From Clostridiaceae bacterium (GTDB lineage: Bacteria > Bacillota > Clostridia > Lutisporales > Lutisporaceae), in the NCBI GenBank assembly GCA_028697435.1, contig JAQVFD010000004.1:1-21883 (forward strand): a stretch of 21,883 bases of DNA. The letters run 5' to 3'. A program made the position numbers and the translations under genes. Below, piece after piece: positions 15,110 through 21,883 of this stretch. The notes beneath the pieces were generated by a model, which ran no database searches, was not told the DNA's origin, and saw nothing but the letters and a program-made list of their open reading frames with translations. The number at the start of each line of letters is the position of its first letter. Within the stretch, counting starts at the first letter, position 1.

Positions 15110-16507
15110 TTACTCATCTTCATAACAAATTATAGGTGTCCCCTCATCTATATTTTCATAAATCTTTTTAGCCAGGTATAGCGGAACATTTATACAACCA
15201 TGACTTCCATTCTTCTTATAGATGTTTCCGCCGAAAGAATACCTCCAACCGGCATCATGTATGCCTGTATTCACATTGAAAGGCATCCAATAGTTTACTT
15301 CGGCTTCATAACCGGGACCCCTGATAGTAGTCTCAGTCTCTTTATAATTCAGCATATACACACCGAGATCGGTGGCGTTTCCTCTGTTGGGATTGCCTGA
15401 TACTATGGGACCTTGTGCTATAAGCTTCCCGGCTTTGTAAAACCATAAATACTGCTTTGTTAAACTGATCTCTACATAGGTATCGCCTATGTCATCTTCA
15501 CCCCGGAATAAAGCCTTTTGAGCATATACAGGTTCTTTTTCAAGCACTTCGCCGCGCTTAATATTTTCTATTAGCTCTTTCGTTTCAGCATCAACATCCA
15601 TCTTCCATCCATAATAACCTCCTTCAACTTCTACAACTTTATTCACAGATGTTTTAAAATTCCTTACTGCGCCTGCCGTATCATACTTTTTACTCAAGCT
15701 CTTTACATAGTTCCTGACGGCTTTTTCATCTATTACCGCTTTCAAGTCTTCATCAACACTAAGCCATTTGTTTATTGTGTTATGATCCAATATTTCATAC
15801 CCGTTTCTGAGTATATATGTGATTCTTGTTGATACATGCTTATTCAGAAGGTTCTGAGTTTGCGAAGTTTTTTCAGAGCTTAAGGTGTATTTGGGATTTA
15901 TGTAGCAAAGGTCCTTATCTAAATCCAATTTTGTTTGCCCTTTTGATACACACTTTTTTATTGCTTCATATAACCTGCCATTATGAATCTTATTCCCGGC
16001 TACTTCTTCTATTGCTTCGTAACAGCCATATGAATATTCAAATCGAACATTTTGCGGTTCGATAATTACTTTATTCAAACAGTTTAAACTACTTATTCTT
16101 TCATTTAAGAATTCTTTGTTATATGTAAACAAATTTTTAACATAATACTTTTGATCTATAAATAATGAAATTGGCCATTTAATAGAGCTTTGCGCTTTAT
16201 ATATCTTATAAATACTATTTTTTTTGTTGTATTCCAACCCAATATCCTGCCCTAAGATTTCTTCTGTTTCACCGTCCCTTTCAATCAATTGAAGACTGTA
16301 ATTCTTAATATATTTTATAATAATATCGGCTGTTTCATCATGGGCTATTAATGAGACATCCACTCCATTTATTACTGTATTAAAAAAGAAATGATTCATA
16401 AAGTATAAGGAAGTCATAAGATATATCAGTACTGCTATAGCAGTTACAATTTTGACATTATCAACAAACCTTCTTGGAAAGAACTTTTTTGTATCAATAC
16501 TCTTCAT
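15110..16507 (-). CDS. Membrane-anchored L,D-transpeptidase (YkuD) with PG_binding_4 domain
   Basis: 465 residues. One N-terminal membrane helix (about 18-40, VKIVTAIAVLIYLMTSLYFM) anchors it facing outward. A peptidoglycan-binding-like region lies at roughly 225-335 (YDTAGAVRNFKTSVNK, GGYYGWKMD). The YkuD catalytic domain is at 345-463, with LTKQYLWFYKAGKL, PIVSGN, H417 in GIHDAGW, and S435-H436-G437-C438 as the SHGC nucleophile motif followed by INV. It forms 3-3 cross-links or attaches proteins to peptidoglycan. The segment 60-220 is poorly conserved to my eye and includes several cysteines (about 143, 162, 187, 202). AAGGA lies 11 bases before the ATG. Convergent or divergent partners give no further clue. 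Confidence 0.93.
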   Translation of the reverse strand: MKSIDTKKFFPRRFVDNVKIVTAIAVLIYLMTSLYFMNHFFFNTVINGVDVSLIAHDETADIIIKYIKNYSLQLIERDGETEEILGQDIGLEYNKKNSIYKIYKAQSSIKWPISLFIDQKYYVKNLFTYNKEFLNERISSLNCLNKVIIEPQNVRFEYSYGCYEAIEEVAGNKIHNGRLYEAIKKCVSKGQTKLDLDKDLCYINPKYTLSSEKTSQTQNLLNKHVSTRITYILRNGYEILDHNTINKWLSVDEDLKAVIDEKAVRNYVKSLSKKYDTAGAVRNFKTSVNKVVEVEGGYYGWKMDVDAETKELIENIKRGEVLEKEPVYAQKALFRGEDDIGDTYVEISLTKQYLWFYKAGKLIAQGPIVSGNPNRGNATDLGVYMLNYKETETTIRGPGYEAEVNYWMPFNVNTGIHDAGWRYSFGGNIYKKNGSHGCINVPLYLAKKIYENIDEGTPIICYEDE

Positions 16508-16550
16508 ATCGGTTAAAATCCTTCATCTGAAATAGATTAATTATAGCATA

Positions 16551-16682
16551 GTGACTAATAAATTCTATGTTTGTATTCTGGATTTTACGACTCAGTATGC
16601 AGATAGTAATATAATATCTAAGTGCCATTATTGCGGCACAGCAATTGTCATACCCGATACCATACGACTGCTGTTGCCATAA
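16551..16682 (+). pseudogene. Possible remnant of a zinc-ribbon protein gene
   Basis: A GTG-initiated frame encodes 43 residues with the end SKCHYCGTAIVIPDTIR. The KCxYCG...VIP pattern is typical of the second half of zinc-ribbon domains, but the first CxxC pair has been lost (only VCILDF remains). No ribosome binding site precedes it. Its last bases overlap the -35 of the PHP gene. It could also be a chance ORF. Confidence 0.35.
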
Positions 16683-16702
16683 CATGTAAAGTGATATAGA
16701 AT
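16674..16702 (+). promoter_or_regulatory. Candidate sigma-A promoter of the PHP gene
   Basis: TTGCCA (16674-16679) and TAGAAT (16697-16702), 17 bases apart, each match 5/6 of consensus and lie 34 bases before the ATG at 16736. Confidence 0.6.
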
Positions 16703-16735
16703 AAAGTGTAAATAAAATGCAGGGAGCTGTACAAA

Positions 16736-17617
16736 ATGATAGACTTACATATTCACACAACTTCATCTGATGGTTCAGAAGAACCGGAAGAAATAATTAC
16801 AAAAGCGCAATCAGCCGGATTGAAATACATATCAATTACGGACCATGATTCGATAGGTGCTTACAAAAAGCTTGAGAAAATAAAGGTAAATGACTATTTT
16901 ACCGGTAATATTATCACCGGCTGTGAATTTTCAGCTGTACATGAGGGTAAGCCTGTCGAAATACTAGGATATGATATAGATCTTGAATCCATAGCAGAAT
17001 CCGGAATTATATCTGATGAAAGGTTCTTTGAAAGAGAAAATGAGTACCTTAGTAAGATGAAAGATGTATGCAAAAACTTAGGTATAAAGTTCAGCAGAAC
17101 TCTATCCATCAGGGGTGGTAAATATTTTGCAACACAAGTGATGCATTCCGATATAAAAAGTTACCCTGAAAATGAAAAACATTTTTCAAAGGAAGTATGG
17201 GAAAATATTAACGCATTCTACAGAACGTGCGTTACTAATGCTGACAGTCCGTTTTTCCTGGATCAGATGAAGAATTATCCTACCATACAGAAAGCTGCTG
17301 ATTTGATAAAAAAAGCAGGGGGAAAAGCATTCCTTGCTCATATATATGGGTACATAGTAGATGACTATGATAAATTTCTTGATTCAATCATATCCTTAAA
17401 TGCACTGGACGGAATAGAATGTTATCATTCACTTCATTCAATGGATAAGACAAATTACCTTCTTGATTATTGCAACGAGCACAAGCTTTATGCATCAGGA
17501 GGGAGCGACTATCATGGAAAAATCAAACCTGCTGTTATAATTGGAGAAAGCATCAGTGGAGTAAAAATACCCTATAAAATATTAGAGCCGTGGCTCCCGG
17601 ATGGTGGTCAGGCTTGA
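16736..17617 (+). CDS. PHP-domain metal-dependent phosphoesterase
   Basis: 293 residues of the PHP superfamily. Metal ligands are in the expected order: H5 and H7 in DLHIHTTSSDG, D12, D36-H37 in TDHD, E64 in CEFSA, H202 in LAHIYG, H231 in ECYH, and D258/H260 in GSDYHG. This combination matches the TrpH/YciV group, whose studied members remove 3'-phosphate from 3',5'-bisphosphonucleotides or act as 5'-3' exonucleases on short RNA. The exact substrate is not visible here. The mid-section (about 85-165) is less conserved. AGGGAG lies 9 bases before the ATG. It is transcribed alone and runs toward psuG. Confidence 0.88.
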   Translation: MIDLHIHTTSSDGSEEPEEIITKAQSAGLKYISITDHDSIGAYKKLEKIKVNDYFTGNIITGCEFSAVHEGKPVEILGYDIDLESIAESGIISDERFFERENEYLSKMKDVCKNLGIKFSRTLSIRGGKYFATQVMHSDIKSYPENEKHFSKEVWENINAFYRTCVTNADSPFFLDQMKNYPTIQKAADLIKKAGGKAFLAHIYGYIVDDYDKFLDSIISLNALDGIECYHSLHSMDKTNYLLDYCNEHKLYASGGSDYHGKIKPAVIIGESISGVKIPYKILEPWLPDGGQA

Positions 17618-17637
17618 AATAATGTAAACCTGACCAC
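17604..17637. terminator. Hairpin at the end of the PHP gene
   Basis: GTGGTCAGG (17604-17612) pairs with CCTGACCAC (17629-17637). The first arm is inside the last codons of the PHP gene. No T-tract follows, so terminator function is uncertain. Confidence 0.4.
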
Positions 17638-17696
17638 TGGTCGCCCCGGGAATATTCTCTTTCTGATTATGTTGATTTTAGGACACCGTATGCAAA

Positions 17697-18629
17697 TCAG
17701 ATGCAATTATTATTTGCTTTCCTGCTTAACTCGACTGCTATTTGTGCTCCGACCCTTACATTGTTATATACAAGCTGAATATTGGAATCCAGGCTGGCAC
17801 CGGATGTGTGTTCTATAACCCTATCCAGCAGAAATGGAGTGATTTCCTTCCCTTTTATGCCATTCTCTTCTGCTTCTTTAAGAGCGGAACCTATTACCCC
17901 GTTTATTACAGCGGGATTCATCTCAAATTCTGTCGGTATAGGATTTGCTATTACAACCCCGCCTTTTAGTCCCAAATCCCATTTTATTTTTAATGCTTCC
18001 GCCAGCTCTTCCACTTTATCAACTCTATAGTCTACGCCAAATCCGCTTTTGGAAGTGTAAAAAGCCGGCAATTCATCCGTTCCAAAGCCAACTATTGGCA
18101 CTCCTTGAGTCTCAAGGTATTCCAATGTCAAACCAATATCGAGAATAGATTTCGGGCCCGCACAGACAACCGCAACATCTGTTTGGGCTAATTCCTGCAG
18201 ATCTGCCGAAATATCAAAAGTCTGCTGTGCACCTCTGTGGACTCCGCCTATACCACCTGTAGCAAATACCTTAATATTGGCTAAATTTGCAATGATCATA
18301 GTAGCTGCAACTGTCGTAGCTCCATCCAATCCTTTGGCAACTATAAAGGGTATATCCCTGCGGCTTGCTTTTACAATATCATTGCCTTTTCCCAGATACT
18401 CTATTTCCTCAGGTGTCAGACCAACTCTTAATTTACCTTTTATTATGGCGATGGTCGCGGGAATTGCACCATTATCTCTGACAATTTGTTCAACCGCAAG
18501 AGCGGTTTCGACATTCTTGGGGTAAGGCATGCCATGTGAAATAATGGTTGACTCCAGCGCAACCACTGCCTGTCCGTCCTTTAAAGCCTTTTTTACCTCG
18601 GGATTGATATTCAAGTATTTTTCTAGCAT
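17697..18629 (-). CDS. psuG: Pseudouridine-5'-phosphate glycosidase
   Basis: 310 residues, full family length. It reversibly splits pseudouridine 5'-phosphate into uracil and ribose 5-phosphate. Visible motifs are ALESTIISHGMPYP (24-37, catalytic E26), VKASRRD with K87, the signature VFATGGIGGVHRGA (121-134, H131), D143 and K160 in CAGPKSILDIG. K87, H131, D143 and K160 sit at a constant offset of six from the catalytic residues I recall for E. coli PsuG. The C-terminal TPFLLDRVIEHTSG is also typical. It overlaps the end of psuK by 7 bases, with a GAAGGAGAT binding site inside the psuK end, so the two are coupled. Together they recycle pseudouridine from RNA turnover. Confidence 0.96.
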   Translation of the reverse strand: MLEKYLNINPEVKKALKDGQAVVALESTIISHGMPYPKNVETALAVEQIVRDNGAIPATIAIIKGKLRVGLTPEEIEYLGKGNDIVKASRRDIPFIVAKGLDGATTVAATMIIANLANIKVFATGGIGGVHRGAQQTFDISADLQELAQTDVAVVCAGPKSILDIGLTLEYLETQGVPIVGFGTDELPAFYTSKSGFGVDYRVDKVEELAEALKIKWDLGLKGGVVIANPIPTEFEMNPAVINGVIGSALKEAEENGIKGKEITPFLLDRVIEHTSGASLDSNIQLVYNNVRVGAQIAVELSRKANNNCI

Positions 18630-19558
18630 AATCCTATCTCCTTCATTTTGTTTTTTACATTTTTTTCGGAAATGCCCGGATTTATTGTTTCTTCATAACT
18701 TAATGCTAAAATCGCGGCTGTCATTGAAAAACGTGCACTTTCATCAATGCCGTAATTATTGAAGTGACAAAAGGCTAACGCTGCTAAAAACGCATCTCCG
18801 GCGCCGGTTGCATTGACTACTTTTATCTTGGGATTAGGTATCAATTTATGGATACTTCCATCGTTAAAAAACACTCCATCGGCTCCTAATGTGATAAAAA
18901 CCCTTTTTACGCCCTGGGTAAGAAAATACTCGGTCGCTTTTATCATATTAGCAAAGCTGTCTGTTTTAATACCCGACAGGAGTTCCGCTTCGAGCCTGTT
19001 TGGCTTTATGGTATGAAATGCCCCAATTCTGTTTTTAACCTTTTGAGCTTTTACACCTGATACAGTGTCCAAGAAAAAATCAGTGCTTTTAAAATTATCT
19101 AAAATATAATCTATGACGTCGGTAGGAATATTAGTATCTATTATGCATATCTTCGAGTTCTCTATCACTTGTTTTTTATTTTGAATGAATTCAACGGATA
19201 TTTCATCCAATACCTTCATATGATTGATAGCTGCCATCATATCTCCTTTTTCATCAAGTATAGCTAAATAAACAGATGTAGGTATTTGGCTCGATATCAG
19301 AGAACTACTCATATCCAGACCGATACTAATTGCATGCTCTAAAATTCTCTTTCCGTAAATGTCTTCACCGATTGCACTTATCAGCTTTGTAGGGACACCT
19401 AAATGAACAAGGTTTTCGGCAATGTTTCTGCCCACCCCGCCTAAAGCAATCTTAACCTGACCCGGATTTGAATCTTTAAGAATAAGCTCTTTGTATGGAA
19501 AGCCAATAATGTCCATATTGGAACCGCCTATTACGCTTATGTAGCCATTGTTTTTCAT
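18623..19558 (-). CDS. psuK: PfkB-family kinase, probable pseudouridine kinase
   Basis: 311 residues from the ATG at 19558. PfkB/ribokinase fold: N-terminal IGGSNMDIIGFP, GGVGRNIAENLVHLG (substrate-binding region), IKPNRLEAE, and the ATP/catalytic motif NATGAGDAF (249-257, catalytic D255). Coupling to psuG supports pseudouridine as substrate: the kinase makes pseudouridine 5'-phosphate for psuG to split. A TTG further upstream (19579) is in frame, but AGGAGG stands just 4 bases from the ATG, which is the better start. The DUF362 gene ends 32 bases upstream on the same strand, so one transcript is likely. Confidence 0.9.
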   Translation of the reverse strand: MKNNGYISVIGGSNMDIIGFPYKELILKDSNPGQVKIALGGVGRNIAENLVHLGVPTKLISAIGEDIYGKRILEHAISIGLDMSSSLISSQIPTSVYLAILDEKGDMMAAINHMKVLDEISVEFIQNKKQVIENSKICIIDTNIPTDVIDYILDNFKSTDFFLDTVSGVKAQKVKNRIGAFHTIKPNRLEAELLSGIKTDSFANMIKATEYFLTQGVKRVFITLGADGVFFNDGSIHKLIPNPKIKVVNATGAGDAFLAALAFCHFNNYGIDESARFSMTAAILALSYEETINPGISEKNVKNKMKEIGLC

Positions 19559-19590
19559 ATGTCCTCCTATAAATGGCAAGCACCATAATC

Positions 19591-20751
19591 TTATCTGTAT
19601 TTACCAAAGCTGAGGCTGTCGAATATTCTGGCTAAAAGATTCTCCTTCTTTAGCTCCACTGCCTTATGCATACATAATTCATGACAGCACATACATTCAA
19701 TACAAATCTTATAATCTATTTGTTTGGTATCTGTATTAATCGCTTTTACTGGGCAGCTCTCAACACATACATTGCAATTCCTGCACTTTTTTCTATTAAT
19801 CCTTGGTGCCGTCTTAAAGAAGTCAATCACCTTAATCAGTACGTTATAGTTTCTCCTGTTACTGCCTTTATACCGCTTCGGCAGTCTAAAACCTTCTAAT
19901 TGTGGAACGCTTTTGAAATCACCATCAATTGTTATATTCTCTAATCTGCTTTCCCCTATCTCCCTCTCTATAGCTGCACTTAAGTTAGGTACTTCTTCTA
20001 TCTTCATACCTATCATATTAATCGCTACAGTATCTAATGCCAAGGGATCCGTACTCATAAGTATTTTATTCCCAAGGTAAACATCTCCTGCAGTTGGACC
20101 TTCACCTTGCATAGCATAAATACCATCCATAATGTGCAGTTGAAATTTTGCACTTTGATGAATATCTGCCAGAATTTCGCCAAAGTCTTTAGGGTTGGGA
20201 GCCATTTTATGATATTTTGCTTTTCGCAAGCCGGGAATGCATCCGAATACATTTTTAACAGCGCCTGTATAAATACCTGCTGAATGTGTTTTTAATTTTG
20301 GCAAGTTTATAACAACATCCGCATCAAAAATAGGTTTCGCAAGATACATCGTTTCCCCATATTTGCTTTTAGAACATACCTCCATAACCCCTTCACTGTC
20401 AAAGTTCTTTATAATAGCTCCTTCTTCCTTTGCTACTTCCTCATAACCTGATACCTTAAAACTTTTTGCGGTAGGTGCTATACCGGCAATAGCACCCCCC
20501 GAACTATCGCCTATCCACACTTCACATCCACGCTGCTTCAAAATCCTTACAATTGCACGGAGAAATTCAGAATGGGTTATAGCCGCTGATTCAGATGGTT
20601 TTGGACCTATAAGGTTTACCTTAAGCAAAACTATATCTCCGGGACGTACAAATAAATCCCATCCTCCCAATCTTTCTATCCCATCGTTGATTTTTAGTAT
20701 CAAACTGTTTATTTCATATTCGCTGCACTCCTGAATAATTACCTTAACCAC
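19591..20751 (-). CDS. DUF362 protein with C-terminal 2[4Fe-4S] ferredoxin domain
   Basis: 386 residues from a GTG at 20751. The main part (about 25-300) is a DUF362 domain: VNLIGPKPSE, VWIGDSSGG, ADVVINLPKLKTHSAG, GAVKNVFGCIPG, MDGIYAMQGEGPTAG and STDPLALDTVA. The tail holds two ferredoxin clusters, CRNCNVCVESCP (about 323-334) and CIECMCCHELC (about 350-360). DUF362 proteins are widespread in anaerobes and have no firmly established role; an iron-sulfur redox function is the only safe inference. A longer GTG start at 20769 lacks a ribosome binding site, while AAGGAG (inside that longer frame) lies 9 bases before GTG 20751. It precedes psuK with a small gap, so it may be tied to pseudouridine use or simply share the transcript. 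Confidence 0.85.
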   Translation of the reverse strand: MVKVIIQECSEYEINSLILKINDGIERLGGWDLFVRPGDIVLLKVNLIGPKPSESAAITHSEFLRAIVRILKQRGCEVWIGDSSGGAIAGIAPTAKSFKVSGYEEVAKEEGAIIKNFDSEGVMEVCSKSKYGETMYLAKPIFDADVVINLPKLKTHSAGIYTGAVKNVFGCIPGLRKAKYHKMAPNPKDFGEILADIHQSAKFQLHIMDGIYAMQGEGPTAGDVYLGNKILMSTDPLALDTVAINMIGMKIEEVPNLSAAIEREIGESRLENITIDGDFKSVPQLEGFRLPKRYKGSNRRNYNVLIKVIDFFKTAPRINRKKCRNCNVCVESCPVKAINTDTKQIDYKICIECMCCHELCMHKAVELKKENLLARIFDSLSFGKYR

Positions 20752-20883
20752 TAAAATTCGCTCCTTCACCTATCTATATGTTTTTCAGCAAACATATTAC
20801 ATTGAATTCATGCATCTCAATTTTAAGTACCTTGATGTCTGGCACTACTATATCTTTTAAATAGAATAGGATCGCTTATATAG

Positions 20884-21807
20884 TCATCGTTTTTCATATA
20901 TCCGCCTAAAATAATGACCCCAGCATTCCGTAATAATCTTTCTGCCGGCAAACAGTGAAGTTAATGAGGGATCCAACTTTGGTGCAATTTCAACCACATC
21001 AAAACCGATTATCGGAAGTTCAAATATCCCCTTAAGCAAATTCAAAAGGTCCCTGGAGTATAGACCTCCGAATTGAGGTGTTCCTGTTCCCGCAGCATAT
21101 GCGGGGTCGAGACAATCAATATCCAATGTCAGATAAATCTTGTTGAATCTTCCCATTTGTGCCTTTACTGCTTCAACGACTTTGTTGACACCGAGGCTAT
21201 GAAAGTCATGAGCATTAATGACATTAACCTTGTTATTTTTCATAAAAGCCAATTCATCCATTTCAATAGAACGAATACCAATAAAGAATATATTTTCAGT
21301 TGAAGCAACATTATTCAGTTCAAGTGCCCTGCGTTCAGTGGAACCATGGGAAAGCGTATCCCCTTCCAACTCATCGCAAAGATCAAAGTGAGCATCGATA
21401 TGTATAATTCCAAAAGGTTCACTTAATGACTTGTTGATTCCCCTTTGCACAGGTATTGTTGTCGAATGGTCTCCTCCAATCATCGTAAAGAATTTGTTCT
21501 GCTTCACAAGCTCACTAACCTTGTTTTCAACTTTCTTAAACAAATCCTCCCGGGTGGGTTCTTCAAAATCACCGATATCCAGTATATTGAGCTCTGATAT
21601 GTCCTCGAAATACTCAGTAGTAGGAGTTATTGTGTATGTGATTTCCCTAAGGGCTGCAGGTGCGTCTTTGGCCCCATCCCTAAAGCTTACTCCCCCGTCA
21701 TAAGGAATACCGAAAACAATGATATCCGCCTCCTGTATGGATATGTCCGGCCTGTTCAGCCCTGCCCAAATAGTTGATTCTTTTATCATTTCCTGTGTTT
21801 TTTTCAT
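20884..21807 (-). CDS. Agmatinase-family ureohydrolase (SpeB-like)
   Basis: 307 residues from the ATG at 21807. It belongs to the arginase/agmatinase family of binuclear manganese hydrolases. Metal ligands: H114 in GGDHS, D138/H140/D142 in DAHFD, and D229/D231 in DIDCLDPA. Also seen are GIPYDGGVSFRDGAKDAPAA near the N-terminus and LSHGSTERRALE. Length and motifs fit agmatinases (agmatine to putrescine and urea), but guanidinobutyrase, formimidoylglutamase or other guanidine substrates are possible because specificity loops cannot be judged by eye. No speA or speE gene is in view. AGGAGG lies 9 bases ahead of the ATG; the GTG at 21834 has no such site. An extended -10 promoter lies just upstream. 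Confidence 0.9.
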   Translation of the reverse strand: MKKTQEMIKESTIWAGLNRPDISIQEADIIVFGIPYDGGVSFRDGAKDAPAALREITYTITPTTEYFEDISELNILDIGDFEEPTREDLFKKVENKVSELVKQNKFFTMIGGDHSTTIPVQRGINKSLSEPFGIIHIDAHFDLCDELEGDTLSHGSTERRALELNNVASTENIFFIGIRSIEMDELAFMKNNKVNVINAHDFHSLGVNKVVEAVKAQMGRFNKIYLTLDIDCLDPAYAAGTGTPQFGGLYSRDLLNLLKGIFELPIIGFDVVEIAPKLDPSLTSLFAGRKIITECWGHYFRRIYEKR

Positions 21808-21820
21808 GTTTGCCCCTCCT

Positions 21821-21837
21821 AAAGCGCCAGGCACTTT
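21821..21837. repeat. Small palindrome in the leader of the ureohydrolase gene
   Basis: AAAGCGCC and GGCACTTT flank a single base, a near-perfect 17-base palindrome. In the minus-strand RNA it would fold as a 7-bp stem with one G-U pair and a CUG loop, just before the AGGAGG. Confidence 0.45.
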
Positions 21838-21845
21838 TTATTTAT

Positions 21846-21854
21846 ATTATATCA
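21846..21854 (-). promoter_or_regulatory. Extended -10 promoter of the ureohydrolase gene
   Basis: TGATATAAT on the minus strand (21854-21846) is a perfect extended -10. The -35 region is weak, which is typical for extended -10 promoters. Confidence 0.55.
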
Positions 21855-21883
21855 AATAAGAACTAAGGTCTTGAAGTAATCAA

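Noticed and set aside
16494..16766. 90-codon minus-strand ORF over the PHP promoter
   Set aside because: No family resemblance and no ribosome binding site; it overlaps the L,D-transpeptidase start, the PHP start and the PHP promoter.
1..21883. CRISPR arrays, tRNA/rRNA genes, insertion sequences, toxin-antitoxin or phage genes
   Set aside because: I looked for direct-repeat arrays, transposase or integrase motifs and tRNA-like cloverleaves and saw none.

Overview
The window looks like chromosomal DNA of a low-GC, Gram-positive, endospore-forming anaerobe of the class Clostridia. The evidence is AT-rich intergenic DNA, strong AGGAGG-type ribosome binding sites, an unlisted H-type small acid-soluble spore protein gene, an SLH-domain cell-wall hydrolase, DegV and cold-shock proteins, and a NuoE/NuoF-type NADH module of the sort used with fermentative hydrogenases. 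I cannot fix the genus from sequence alone. No rRNA, tRNA, CRISPR array, transposase, integrase or phage gene was seen; this is ordinary chromosomal housekeeping and accessory content.

Layout. 1-3293 (minus strand): a soluble zinc-binding (CZB) chemoreceptor, a PilZ c-di-GMP effector and a Uup-like ABC-F ATPase cut by the window edge, closely spaced and probably co-transcribed. 3534-4724 (plus): a CofE-like (F420 gamma-glutamyl ligase family) protein of unknown role. 4767-6341 (minus): a cofactor-independent phosphoglycerate mutase whose motifs resemble the plant-type branch. 6498-6959 (plus): a 1-Cys peroxiredoxin. 7054-8368 (minus): DegV and a cold-shock protein. A long AT-rich divergent region (8369-8795) with palindromes leads to sspH (8796-8975, plus).

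9042-11911 (minus) is a tightly coupled operon: NuoE-like, NuoF-like, then an ornithine-racemase-family PLP enzyme that overlaps nuoF by an ATGA. 12109-12564 (plus) is a GNAT enzyme resembling short N-acetylglutamate synthases, tail to tail with an MFS transporter (minus) that has an operator-like palindrome at its promoter. 13931-16507 (minus) carries two cell-wall enzymes, an SLH-NlpC/P60 peptidase and a membrane-anchored L,D-transpeptidase. 16736-17617 (plus) is a PHP-domain phosphoesterase; its promoter overlaps what looks like a decayed zinc-ribbon ORF. 17697-21807 (minus) holds pseudouridine glycosidase (psuG), a PfkB kinase (psuK), a DUF362/ferredoxin protein and an agmatinase-family ureohydrolase.

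No clear new defence or mobile system is present. The most notable points are the NuoEF-racemase operon (with a NuoF ending in a stub of a lost ferredoxin domain), the structured GC-rich intergenic element found in two diverged copies around degV, the orphan CofE-like gene, the plant-type phosphoglycerate mutase, and the palindromes between csp and sspH.
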